From Tomitella gaofuii (GTDB taxonomy: Bacteria > Actinomycetota > Actinomycetes > Mycobacteriales > Mycobacteriaceae): a DNA stretch of 64,000 nt. Shown here piece after piece: positions 47,201-55,662 of the stretch. The DNA is taken from positions 1,874,954 to 1,938,953 of the forward strand of contig NZ_CP059900.1 in assembly GCF_014126825.1 (NCBI RefSeq), written 5' to 3'. The notes beneath the pieces were generated by a model, which did not search any database, was not told the origin of the DNA, and was given only the letters and a program-made list of their open reading frames with translations. The translations under genes and the position numbers were made by a program. Each line of letters opens with the position of its first letter. Position 1 is the first letter of the stretch.

Positions 47201-48578
47201 CGTCGGCCCCTCCCTCGGGCGGTCGGCCGTCCGGCGCGGCGCCGACGGCGCCACCGCGGAGCCGTGCACGCTCCGGTGCGGGGTCGTCGACCACGATCTC
47301 GGCATCGACCAGATCATCGTCGCGTTCACGCCAGTCGTCGGGCAGCAGGTGGTCGAGGAGATCGTCGACGCTGACCGCCCCCAACAGGTGGCCCTCATCG
47401 TCCACGACCGGCCCGCAGACGAGATTGTAGGTCGCGAAATAGCGGGTCACCCGGGCGAGGCTGTCGGCGGGATCCAGGCGTGGCAGGTCATTGTCGACGA
47501 CACCGCCCACCATCGCGGCCGGCGGCTCGCGCAACAACACCTGCATGTGCACGCAGCCCATGTACCTCCCCGTCGGCGTCACCGTGGGCGGGCGGGTGAC
47601 CAGCACCATGCTGGACAGGGCGGGGGTCAGGTCGGGATGGCGGAGGCGGGCCAGCGCCTCGGCGACGGTGGTGTCCGGCGTCAGCACCACAGGCTTCGGG
47701 GTCATGAGCCCGCCCGCGGTGTCCGGCGAATGCTCCAGCAGGCGGCGCACGGGCGCGGAGTCCTCCGGGTCCATCAGCTGCAGGAACGACTCGGCCTCCG
47801 GCTCGGCCAGCACGCCCAGCAGGTCCGCCGCATCGTCGGGGTCCATCGCCTCGAGCACGTCCACCGCGCGACTTTCACCCAAGTGGGTGAGCAGATCGGT
47901 CTGATCATCGGTGGGCAGCTCCTGGACGACGTCCGCCAGTCGCTCGTCGTCCAGGGCGGCGGCCAGCTCGTGGCGCCGCTTGTCCGGCAGCTCGCGCATC
48001 GCGATGGCCAGATCCGCGGGCCGCATGCCCTCGAACTGGGTGAGCAGCTCGGTGGCGCCCTGACCGGGCAGCGTCAGCGCGTACTGGTCGAGGCCGTCGA
48101 CGTACTTCCAGTCGGTCACCCGGATCGCGGAGCGGCGGCCGAGCCGGGTGCGCCGCTTGCGCACCGCGACGCGGCCCACCACCCAGTCACGCGAGCGGGT
48201 GCGCTCCAGCCCCAGATCCACCACCACCGAGTCGCCGTCGGCGAGGTCGTCGAGCTCCGGATCGGTCACGCGCACGCGCGAGTCGAGGACCTCGCCGAAA
48301 ACGAGCGTCTCGGTGGGGCGTCGGGTGAACCTGCGCAGCGAGACCGTGCCGGTGGTCAAGGTGATCGACGTGGGTTCGACGGCGGTGACGCGGAGCATCG
48401 GCACGAAAATGCGGCGCCGGGTGGCGAGCTCGATCACGAGCCCGAGCACACGCGGGGGCTGGCGCCCGAGCCGCAGGGCGATGACGAGGTCGCGCACCCT
48501 GCCGATGGACTCGCCGTCCGGGCCCAGGACCAGCAGTCCCGCGAGCCGGGCCGCGTACATCTTGTTCACCGGAGCCAT
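47193..48578 (-). CDS. MgtE-N/CBS-domain protein (Rv1232c-like)
   Basis: A 461-aa soluble protein. The N-terminal 150 residues contain a PRC-barrel-like half repeat, then an MgtE intracellular N domain (RPADLAIAMRELPDKRRHELAAAL, VVQELPTDDQTDLLTHL), then a CBS pair (about residues 300-425). These are the cytosolic Mg2+-sensing parts of the channel MgtE, without its membrane domain, so it acts as a regulator or adaptor rather than a transporter. It is coupled to the DUF1003 membrane gene, which may be its partner. ATG 48578. Confidence 0.88.
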   Translation of the reverse strand: MAPVNKMYAARLAGLLVLGPDGESIGRVRDLVIALRLGRQPPRVLGLVIELATRRRIFVPMLRVTAVEPTSITLTTGTVSLRRFTRRPTETLVFGEVLDSRVRVTDPELDDLADGDSVVVDLGLERTRSRDWVVGRVAVRKRRTRLGRRSAIRVTDWKYVDGLDQYALTLPGQGATELLTQFEGMRPADLAIAMRELPDKRRHELAAALDDERLADVVQELPTDDQTDLLTHLGESRAVDVLEAMDPDDAADLLGVLAEPEAESFLQLMDPEDSAPVRRLLEHSPDTAGGLMTPKPVVLTPDTTVAEALARLRHPDLTPALSSMVLVTRPPTVTPTGRYMGCVHMQVLLREPPAAMVGGVVDNDLPRLDPADSLARVTRYFATYNLVCGPVVDDEGHLLGAVSVDDLLDHLLPDDWRERDDDLVDAEIVVDDPAPERARLRGGAVGAAPDGRPPEGGADDA

Positions 48579-48649
48579 GAGGCAAGGCTAAAGCGTGGGT
48601 GCCGGATCCGTCGCTTGCCCACACCGGCCGGGGCTGTAAGGCTTGGAGT

Positions 48650-49153
48650 ATGACCAATTCAATGCCGGGCGGGTCCGTGCCGGGAGGACCGCAGCGCGGC
48701 CGCGGGCTGCCGACCCCGCCCACCGGGTGGCCGATCGCCTCCTACACCACTTATGCCGATGCACAACGCGCCGTCGACCACCTCGCCGACAGCCAGTTCC
48801 CGGTGGAGAAGGTGACGATCGTCGGCGTCGACCTCATGCAGGTCGAGCGCGTGCTGGGCCGGTTGACGTGGGCGAAGGTGCTCGCCGGCGGCCTGGTCTC
48901 CGGGGCGTGGCTGGGCGTGTTCTTCGGGTTGCTGCTCGGGATCGTCACCGGCGGATTCCTGGGCCCGCTGCTGCTCGGCCTCGTCGGCGGCGTCATCTTC
49001 GGGCTGATCTCGACGTCGGTGCCGTACGCGGCCTCGCGCGGCCAACGGGACTTCGCCTCCACGATGCAGCTCGTCGCGGGACGGTATGACGTGCTGTGCG
49101 ATCCCAGCCGCGCCGAGGAGGGACGCGACATCCTGGCACGGCTGGGGCTGTGA
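48650..49153 (+). CDS. General-stress-protein-type membrane protein
   Basis: A 167-aa protein with an N-terminal soluble domain (WPIASYTTYADAQRAVDHLADSQFPVEKVTIVGVDL) typical of the general stress protein 17M-like family (PF11181) and then a glycine-rich double hydrophobic hairpin (about residues 82-125). Homologues such as Rv1234 lie near the same locus. The C-terminus (GRYDVLCDPSRAEEGRDILARLGL) closes the fold. The ATG at 48650 is chosen because the homology begins soon after; TAAGGC lies about eight bases upstream. The stop overlaps the next gene (GTGA). Confidence 0.8.
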   Translation: MTNSMPGGSVPGGPQRGRGLPTPPTGWPIASYTTYADAQRAVDHLADSQFPVEKVTIVGVDLMQVERVLGRLTWAKVLAGGLVSGAWLGVFFGLLLGIVTGGFLGPLLLGLVGGVIFGLISTSVPYAASRGQRDFASTMQLVAGRYDVLCDPSRAEEGRDILARLGL

Positions 49154-49632
49154 GTGCGGCTATGGACTCCGGCGGTGACGATCCGCCTCCGGGACGCGTG
49201 ATCCGGGTTCTCCCTGAGTACGGACATCCCAGTTCGCTGTGGCCCTCGAAGGAGCTTGTGCTCCGGCAATCGGACCGGCCGTATGTTCTCCCTGGTGACA
49301 TCGGGATCGACGATGCACTCGGCGACGAGATCCTCGCGTGGACGGACTGCTTTCAGGAGTGCCTGGCCGAGGAGTACGAGGACTTCGAGAGAAGACCACG
49401 CTGGGCCCCGGGCATCAGCGCTTTCGATTGGTATGACGAAGGGCGCCGAATCGTCGCGGAGCTTCGTGCGCGTTTTCCCGACGTGCAGGTGCTGGGGCAG
49501 TTCGGAAAGTACGTGTTCTCTGCGAACGAAATGCGGGAGAACGTCGGTCGTCTGCCGATCAGCATGCCCGGAGAACGGAGGGCCGGTTACGTGAGCATTC
49601 GTGATTTTGTCACTCGGAACCTGTACCGCTGA
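49150..49632 (+). CDS. Orphan 160-aa acidic protein
   Basis: An open frame of 160 codons starting at a GTG that overlaps the previous stop. The protein is soluble, with many Trp/Tyr/Phe, acidic patches (ECLAEEYEDFERRPRW) and no signal or enzymatic motif. Its base composition, with visibly more A and T than the neighbours (for example GAGAACGTCGG, TTTTGTCAC), hints at recent acquisition. The look (small, acidic, aromatic-rich) resembles polymorphic-toxin immunity proteins, but there is no toxin gene alongside. Family not recognised. Confidence 0.6.
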   Translation: MSAAMDSGGDDPPPGRVIRVLPEYGHPSSLWPSKELVLRQSDRPYVLPGDIGIDDALGDEILAWTDCFQECLAEEYEDFERRPRWAPGISAFDWYDEGRRIVAELRARFPDVQVLGQFGKYVFSANEMRENVGRLPISMPGERRAGYVSIRDFVTRNLYR

Positions 49633-49785
49633 CGGGAATCGCGTTTTCGGGAAACCTCGCATCCGGCGTTGACCAGTAGGTGCTCGCACCTCCGCCCCCG
49701 TGTCGCAGTGCGGCGCGGGGGTGTCGCGTATGTGATGGGCGGCGTCGCCGTGCACGGGGTGTGCGGGGAGCGCGCGGCCGGCGTC

Positions 49786-51156
49786 TCAGCCCCGCCCCAA
49801 TCTCCGGAGCAGCAGGGCCTCCGCCAGCGCGCACCGTTCGATCTCCCCGGGGTCGACGCTCTCGTCCGGTGCGTGGATGTTGCACAGCGGCTCCTCCACG
49901 CCGAACAGCGCGATCTCGGCCTCCGGGTGCTGCTCGGCAAGGGCGGTGCACAGGGGGATCGCGCCGCCCTGCCCGCTGTACTCGGCATCCGCGCCGAAGG
50001 CCGCGCGCAGCGCGTCCGCCAGTGCCGCATAGCCGGGGCCGTCGGTGTGCGCGGGGAACGGCCGACCCACAGTCTCGCGTTCGACCCGCACCCGCGCGCC
50101 CCAGGGGGCGTGCGCATGCAGGTGCGCCACCAGCGCGTCCTGGGCCGCGCCAGGGTCCATTCCCGGCGGAACCCGCAGATTGATGCGGGCCGACGCGTGC
50201 GGCTGCACGGCGGCGGCGGAACCGACGACCGGGGGACAGTCGATCCCGAGCACGGTCGCGGTGGGGCGCGCCCACACCGAATCGGCGATGGCCCCGCTGC
50301 CGACGACGGCGACGCCCTCGAGAACGCCGGCATCGCCGCGGAACCGGTCTTCCGGGTAGGCGGCGCCCCGCCAGGTGCCGGAGGTGTCGAGGCCGTCGAC
50401 GGTCGTGTCGCCGTGCGCGTCGCGGAGGCTCGCGAGCATCGCGATGAGCGCGGCCAGCGCGTCGGGTGCAGGCCCGCCGAACATGCCCGAGTGCACCTCG
50501 CCGACGAGCGTCTCCACGTGCACGTCCACGTTGGCATTGCCGCGCAGGCTGGTCGTCAGTGTGGGCCGCCCCGCCGCCACGTTGCCGGAATCGGCGATGA
50601 TGATCAGGTCGGCCGCGAACAGCTCGGGGCGTTCGACCACGAGCTGCTCCAGGCCACCGGTGCCCATCTCTTCGGAGCCCTCGGCGATCACTCGCACGCC
50701 GACGCCCCCGAGGCCGTCGTCGCCGAGCGCCCGCAGCGCCGTGAGGTGCATGACGAGGTTGCCCTTGCAGTCGGCGGCGCCGCGCCCGTACCAGCGGCCG
50801 TCGCGCTCGGTCAGGGTGAACGGGTCCGAGCTCCACGCGGCATGATCGCCGGCCGGCTGTATGTCGTAATGGCTGTAGAGGAGCACCGTCGGCATGCCCG
50901 GCGCCGGCGGGCGGTGGCCCACGACGGCGACCGAGCCGTCGGCGGTCTCGACGAGGTCGATTTGGGGGATCCCTGCGGCGGCGAACGCGTCCCGTGCCCA
51001 CTGTGCGCCGCGCAGGCACTCCCGCGGGTCGACCTGGCGGGCGTCGGCCAGGGTGGGTATCGCGACCAGGTCCGCCAGGTCCGTGCGGGCCTGGGGCATG
51101 AGCCTGCGCACCCGCGCGCGCAACGCCTCGATGTCTGCGGATGCCGGCTCTGTCAT
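49786..51156 (-). CDS. M20-family dipeptidase
   Basis: A 456-aa cytosolic di-zinc peptidase. YSHYDIQPAG gives the first zinc His, GRGAADCKGN the bridging Asp, IAEGSEEMGTGG the catalytic Glu pair, and the last ligand is in NIHAPDESV. The central lid/dimer domain spans roughly residues 190-330. Similar enzymes are annotated as dipeptidase or hydrolase of N-acyl/aminoacyl amides. It stands alone with GAGGGGAA before the ATG at 51156. No clear terminator is visible between it and the orphan gene. Confidence 0.88.
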   Translation of the reverse strand: MTEPASADIEALRARVRRLMPQARTDLADLVAIPTLADARQVDPRECLRGAQWARDAFAAAGIPQIDLVETADGSVAVVGHRPPAPGMPTVLLYSHYDIQPAGDHAAWSSDPFTLTERDGRWYGRGAADCKGNLVMHLTALRALGDDGLGGVGVRVIAEGSEEMGTGGLEQLVVERPELFAADLIIIADSGNVAAGRPTLTTSLRGNANVDVHVETLVGEVHSGMFGGPAPDALAALIAMLASLRDAHGDTTVDGLDTSGTWRGAAYPEDRFRGDAGVLEGVAVVGSGAIADSVWARPTATVLGIDCPPVVGSAAAVQPHASARINLRVPPGMDPGAAQDALVAHLHAHAPWGARVRVERETVGRPFPAHTDGPGYAALADALRAAFGADAEYSGQGGAIPLCTALAEQHPEAEIALFGVEEPLCNIHAPDESVDPGEIERCALAEALLLRRLGRG

Positions 51157-51250
51157 GGTGCGATTCCCCTCGGTGGTGTGCGCGGCTCCCGAACGGAATC
51201 AGGCCGCCGTCGACCACTGTGCCATCACCGCCTGCGGTCCGTCCGGTTAG

Positions 51251-51883
51251 ATGGCGGGCGTGGTGGACAACGTGATCGAGCAAGTCGAGGCGCATCTTGT
51301 ACAGCAGTTCGGCGGGCCGCCCGCGGGGGCCGCGTCGGTGACGTTCCTGGGGCTCGAACCGATCGTCGTGCAGGCCTTCGTGGCGGCCGGTCCCGGACCG
51401 GGCAGGCCCGCCGCGGGAGACGGGGACACGCTGCTGCACCTCGTCTCCGTCGGGTGCTCGCGCGCGCCGATGGCGGATCCGACGGAGATGGTTGCAGACC
51501 CGCAGCGCGGTCCGCGCGCCGAGATCGTCGTCGCGCTGCGCCCCACGGGCGGCGGCGTTCCCGAAGGACTGCACCGCTCGGTGGCGGTCCTGGCGGCGGC
51601 GCCCGCGGTGGAAGGCGTCGTGTTGGCCCCGGACGGGATCATCGACCTGGCCGAGCCGATGTGGCGGGGGTGCGCCTTCAGCGCGGTGCTGCTCGGCGAA
51701 TCGGATATGCCGGATCTCACTTTGGCGCCGCCGCGCGATCCCGTGCGGTTCCTCGAGGCGGTGCCCATCACCGCCACCGAGGCGGCCTGGGTCCGTGTCC
51801 GGGGTGCGGACGAGCTGCGTGCGGCGTGGGCCGAGGCGCAGGTCGATCCGCGCGATCCGGGCCGCCGCGCCGTCGCCCTCTGA
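51251..51883 (+). CDS. Second SUFU-like domain protein
   Basis: A 210-aa soluble protein resembling the bacterial suppressor-of-fused domain: LLHLVSVGCSRAPMADP (the family's 'VGxS' phrase), AEIVVALRP, then FLEAVPITATEAAWVRVRGADELRAAWAEA. It is not closely similar to the SUFU-like protein at 22686, so it is not a recent duplicate. No signal, no enzyme motif. It runs divergently from the M20 peptidase gene and ahead of the PHP gene (57 bp). Function unknown. Confidence 0.55.
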   Translation: MAGVVDNVIEQVEAHLVQQFGGPPAGAASVTFLGLEPIVVQAFVAAGPGPGRPAAGDGDTLLHLVSVGCSRAPMADPTEMVADPQRGPRAEIVVALRPTGGGVPEGLHRSVAVLAAAPAVEGVVLAPDGIIDLAEPMWRGCAFSAVLLGESDMPDLTLAPPRDPVRFLEAVPITATEAAWVRVRGADELRAAWAEAQVDPRDPGRRAVAL

Positions 51884-51940
51884 CCGGGCGTGCGTTCCCG
51901 CACGCGGCGCGAGGGCGCCGGCGCTGACAGACTGGACACC

Positions 51941-52846
51941 GTGCGAATCGACCTGCATGCCCACACCACCGCATCCGACGGCACCACCGCGCCGCGCGCC
52001 CTCGTCGACGAGGCCGTGGCCGCCGGGCTGGACGTCGTCGCGATCACCGACCACGACACCACGGCCGGGTGGGCGGACGCGACGGAGGCTGCGCTCTCCG
52101 CCCCGCGCCCGCTGTCGCTGGTGCGGGGGATGGAGTGGTCGTGCGAGGCGCGGGCGGAGCCGGCCCGGACCGAAAAGGACGGGCGGGTCTCGGTGCATCT
52201 GCTGTGCTACCTGTTCGATCCGGAGGATCCGGCCATCGTCGCGGAAACCGAGCGTCTGCGGGGTGAGCGTGCGCGCCGCCTGCGCGTGATGGCGGAGCGG
52301 ATGGCGGCGGACGGCCTCCCCGTGGACGTGGACGCACTGTTCGCCGACCCGGGGCGCGTGCCGGGGCGTCCGCACTTGGCGCGGGTTCTGGTCGATCACG
52401 GGGCCGCGGAGTCGATGCAGGCGGCGTTCGCCGGCCCGCTGAGCAAGGATTCGCCGTATTACGAGCGCAAGCGTGACACGCCTGTCGAGGACGCGGTGCG
52501 TGCGGTGACAGCCGCCGGCGGCGTCACCGTCATCGCCCACCCGCGTGCGCGCAGCCGCGGGGCGCTCATGGACATGGCCCAGATCGTGGAACTCGCGGAG
52601 TCCGGCCTGGCAGGCGTCGAGGCCGACCATCTCGACCATGACGCGGATGACCGGGCGTGCCTGCGGGATCTGGCCACGCGCGCGGGTCTGGTGGTGACGG
52701 GCTCGTCGGACTTCCACGGCGCGAACAAGACGGTACGGCTGGGCGCGGAGCTCACCGCACCCGATCAGTATGCTGCGCTGGTGCAGCGGGCGAACGGAAT
52801 CGACGTGGTGGGCACCCGGCGCGCGTCGGCGGACGAGGGGGCGTAG
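51941..52846 (+). CDS. PHP-domain phosphoesterase (YciV/TrpH-like)
   Basis: A 301-aa trinuclear-metal PHP phosphoesterase. DLHAHTTASDG is motif I, ITDHDTTAGW motif II, then VIAHPRARSR and SSDFHG further on, supplying most of the metal-binding His/Asp. Relatives such as E. coli YciV/RNase AM degrade 5' ends of RNA or nucleoside 3',5'-bisphosphate. Start GTG 51941, seven residues ahead of the motif; CAGACT ending eight bases earlier looks like its -10 box, so it is probably leaderless. It directly abuts the following membrane gene. Confidence 0.87.
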   Translation: MRIDLHAHTTASDGTTAPRALVDEAVAAGLDVVAITDHDTTAGWADATEAALSAPRPLSLVRGMEWSCEARAEPARTEKDGRVSVHLLCYLFDPEDPAIVAETERLRGERARRLRVMAERMAADGLPVDVDALFADPGRVPGRPHLARVLVDHGAAESMQAAFAGPLSKDSPYYERKRDTPVEDAVRAVTAAGGVTVIAHPRARSRGALMDMAQIVELAESGLAGVEADHLDHDADDRACLRDLATRAGLVVTGSSDFHGANKTVRLGAELTAPDQYAALVQRANGIDVVGTRRASADEGA

Positions 52847-53344
52847 GTGGCGCGGGGGAAGGCGGACTGGGGTACCGGCGGCGCGGTGGAACGCCCCGGT
52901 GACGACTACCGGGATCATGGGCTCCGGGAGTGCAGCACTCAGGATCCTGGGGTTCCGGGTAATGGGGCCGACGATCGCGGGTACGCCTACGACGGACGGG
53001 CTGATGCCGGATGTGAGGACGGCGCCTATCGCCGGTCGGGCGCGGCGATCGGTGCCACGGTGGAGCCCGGCCGGGCGGTGCGGGCGCTGCGCGCGCTCAG
53101 CGGCTCGGTCGTCGCCGGGCTGGTGCTGCTCACCGTCGGGATCATCGTCGTGTCCATCCTGGGCGGCAGGCGCGGCATTCCGGGGCCCGGCGATGAGTCG
53201 CTGATCGTGCATCTGGTCTCGAGCGCCGTCGCCCTGTTCGCCCAGCGGTTCGCGGACCGCCGCCGCGGGGTCGCGGCCGCGGCGGGTTCCCTGGTGGTGT
53301 TCTGTGTGACGGGTGCCGTCCTGTGGACGCAATGGTGGGGCTGA
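52847..53344 (+). CDS. Small membrane protein of unknown function
   Basis: A 165-aa open frame starting at the GTG that immediately follows the PHP stop. The first 75 residues are polar and low in recognisable pattern. The C-terminal half has about three hydrophobic segments (SVVAGLVLLTVGIIVVSILGG, LIVHLVSSAVALFAQ, VAAAAGSLVVFCVTGAVLW). No motif. The real start may lie further right. It precedes malic enzyme by 89 bp. Confidence 0.6.
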   Translation: MARGKADWGTGGAVERPGDDYRDHGLRECSTQDPGVPGNGADDRGYAYDGRADAGCEDGAYRRSGAAIGATVEPGRAVRALRALSGSVVAGLVLLTVGIIVVSILGGRRGIPGPGDESLIVHLVSSAVALFAQRFADRRRGVAAAAGSLVVFCVTGAVLWTQWWG

Positions 53345-53433
53345 TCCGCGAAAACGGCGGCTGTAGTGTTGTGCGGGTAACAGGCCCGGGTGGGCCGGGT
53401 GAACCGGCCTGCAGCGAACACGCAGGAGAGTAC

Positions 53434-54690
53434 GTGTCCACTGAATTCGATGCTGTCCACGCGCACCAGCAGACGCTCTCCGCGTTGACCTCGGAGGAGA
53501 TCTTCGACGGGCATGTCGGCGGCAAGCTGTCGGTGGAGACCACCACGGCACTCGACAACCAGCGGGCGCTGTCGATCGCCTACACGCCGGGGGTGGCCCA
53601 GGTGAGCCGGGCCATCGCGGAAGACGACACGCTGGCGCGGCGGTTCACCTGGACCGAACGCCTGGTGGCGGTGGTCTCGGACGGCACCGCGGTACTGGGG
53701 CTGGGGGACATCGGCCCGCGCGCGTCGCTGCCGGTCATGGAGGGCAAGGCCGCGCTGTTCAAGTCATTCGCTGGGCTCGATGCGATCCCGATCGTGCTCG
53801 ACACGCAGGACCCGGACGAGATCGTCGAGACCCTCGTGCGGATGCGCATGAGCTTCGGCGCAGTCAACCTGGAGGATATTTCGGCGCCGCGCTGCTTCGA
53901 GATCGAGCGGCGCGTCATCGAGGCGCTCGATTGCCCTGTGATGCACGACGACCAGCACGGCACCGCCATCGTTGTGCTGGCGGCGCTCACGGCGGCGTCC
54001 AAAGCCGTGCAGCGCGACCTGGCCGGTCTGCGCGTGGTCATCTCCGGCGCCGGCGCGGCCGGTGTCGCCTGCGCCAACATCCTGCTCGCCATCGGGGTGC
54101 GGGATCTCACCGTGCTCGATTCGCGCGGCATCATCTCCGCGGACCGCACCGACCTGTCCGAGAGCAAGGCGGATCTCGCGGCCCGCACCAATGCCGCGGG
54201 GCGCACCGGCGGCGTCGCGGAGGCGCTCGACGGCGCCGACGTCTACCTGGGGGTGTCCACCGGCACCGTTCCCGAGGAGCTTGTCGCCACGATGGCGCCG
54301 GAAGCGATCATCTTCGCGCTGTCCAACCCCGACCCGGAGGTGCACCCCGACGTCGCCCACAAGTATGCGGCGGTCGTGGCCACCGGCCGCAGCGACTTCC
54401 CCAACCAGATCAACAACGTGCTGGCGTTCCCGGGCGTGTTCCGCGGCGCGCTGGACGTCGGTGCCACCGAGATCACCGAGAACATGAAGGTCGCCGCGGC
54501 GCACGCGCTGGTGGACCTCGTCGGCGACGACCTGGCGCCGGAGCACATCGTTCCCTCGGCGTTGGATCCGCGGGTGGCGCCGGCGGTCGCACGCGCCGTG
54601 GCGACGGCGGCGGAGGCCGACGGCGTGGCCACCCGGCCGCTGCAGGATCCGGTGGTCGCCGCAGTGCGGAAGGGCGGCGCTGCGGGGTGA
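53434..54690 (+). CDS. NAD(P)-dependent malic enzyme
   Basis: A 418-aa short-type malic enzyme, as in many Gram-positives. The N-terminal domain contains AYTPGVAQVSRAIAEDD with the catalytic Tyr, then NLEDISAPRCFEIE and HDDQHGTAIV with the metal-binding acids, and the NAD(P) domain GAGAAGVACANILLAIG. It oxidatively decarboxylates malate to pyruvate. GTG 53434 follows AGGAGAG. The stop overlaps the GTG of the next gene (GTGA), which makes it the first gene of an unusual pair with a binding lipoprotein. Confidence 0.93.
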   Translation: MSTEFDAVHAHQQTLSALTSEEIFDGHVGGKLSVETTTALDNQRALSIAYTPGVAQVSRAIAEDDTLARRFTWTERLVAVVSDGTAVLGLGDIGPRASLPVMEGKAALFKSFAGLDAIPIVLDTQDPDEIVETLVRMRMSFGAVNLEDISAPRCFEIERRVIEALDCPVMHDDQHGTAIVVLAALTAASKAVQRDLAGLRVVISGAGAAGVACANILLAIGVRDLTVLDSRGIISADRTDLSESKADLAARTNAAGRTGGVAEALDGADVYLGVSTGTVPEELVATMAPEAIIFALSNPDPEVHPDVAHKYAAVVATGRSDFPNQINNVLAFPGVFRGALDVGATEITENMKVAAAHALVDLVGDDLAPEHIVPSALDPRVAPAVARAVATAAEADGVATRPLQDPVVAAVRKGGAAG

Positions 54691-55655
54691 GGTATCGCAG
54701 GTCCGCTGCGGCCGCCGCGGCGGTGGTGACGGCGGCAGTGGCGTTGACGGGGTGCAGGTCTACCACGGCGTTGGAACAGGAATACTCGTCCACCCAGGTC
54801 GTGGTGGGTTCGGGCGTCTCGGCGGAGAGCCGTATCGTCGCCACCATCTATGCGGAGGCCCTGCGCGGCACCGGTATCGGTGTGTCGACCGATCTCGGCG
54901 TGGGCGACAGGTTCGACTACGTGCGGGCTCTCGAATCCGGGCGGATCAGCGTCGTCCCGGACGACACCGCCTCGCTGCTCGCGTTCTTCCAGCGCTCGAA
55001 CATGCAGGACACCCCGGGCACGGCGCCCGACGCGCAGAAGGCCGGCGGCGACACCGCGGCCACGTCGGACGAACCGGGCGCGGTGAGCGCGGTCGAGGAG
55101 GCGCTGAGCCGGGCGTTGCCGCAGTACCTCCGCGTATCGGACGCGGCCCTGGCCGAACGCGGTCAGACGTTGATCGTCGACGACGGCACCGCCCGGAAAT
55201 GGGATCTGCACAACGTGTCCGACCTTGCGGCGCACTGTGCGGACGCGAATGCGAGCTTGGCGGCCGGGCTCGTCTCGGATGCGCAGCTGCGCGCCGCGCT
55301 GGCGGAGTCCTACGGGTGCACGTTCGCCGCGGTGGACGTCGTCGGGACCCCCGCCGACGCGGCGGACGCGGTCACGCAGGGGCTGTCGGACGTCGGCGGC
55401 GTGACGACGCTGTCGCCGGCGGCGTCGATGGACGGTTTCACCGCCTTGGAGGACGACCGGGACTCGCTGCCCGCCGGGAACATCATTCCGATGTACCGCA
55501 CGGCGAGCCTGGGCGACCGTCAGGTGGAGGCGCTCAACAATGTCGCCGGCGAGCTGACCACCGACGACCTGGCCGCCATGGTGCGTCGGGTCGAGGTCGA
55601 CGGACTGTCGGTGGCGGACGTGGTGGGCGAGTGGCGCGCCCAGCACGGCGTGTGA
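54687..55655 (+). CDS. Glycine-betaine-type substrate-binding lipoprotein (OpuAC-like), orphan
   Basis: A 322-aa lipoprotein: VRYRRSAAAA start, hydrophobic core, lipobox ALTGC (Cys 23). The body resembles the QAT-family glycine betaine/choline binding domain (PF04069), with VVVGSGVSAESRIVATIYAEAL, DLGVGDRFDYVRALESGRISVVPDDT and a second lobe (DVVGTPADAADAV). No permease or ATPase gene lies near it, so it is an orphan binding protein or serves a distant transporter. Its start overlaps the malic enzyme stop. It meets the hydrolase gene tail to tail with 7 bp between stops. Confidence 0.75.
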   Translation: MRYRRSAAAAAAVVTAAVALTGCRSTTALEQEYSSTQVVVGSGVSAESRIVATIYAEALRGTGIGVSTDLGVGDRFDYVRALESGRISVVPDDTASLLAFFQRSNMQDTPGTAPDAQKAGGDTAATSDEPGAVSAVEEALSRALPQYLRVSDAALAERGQTLIVDDGTARKWDLHNVSDLAAHCADANASLAAGLVSDAQLRAALAESYGCTFAAVDVVGTPADAADAVTQGLSDVGGVTTLSPAASMDGFTALEDDRDSLPAGNIIPMYRTASLGDRQVEALNNVAGELTTDDLAAMVRRVEVDGLSVADVVGEWRAQHGV

Positions 55656-55662
55656 GCGTCCG

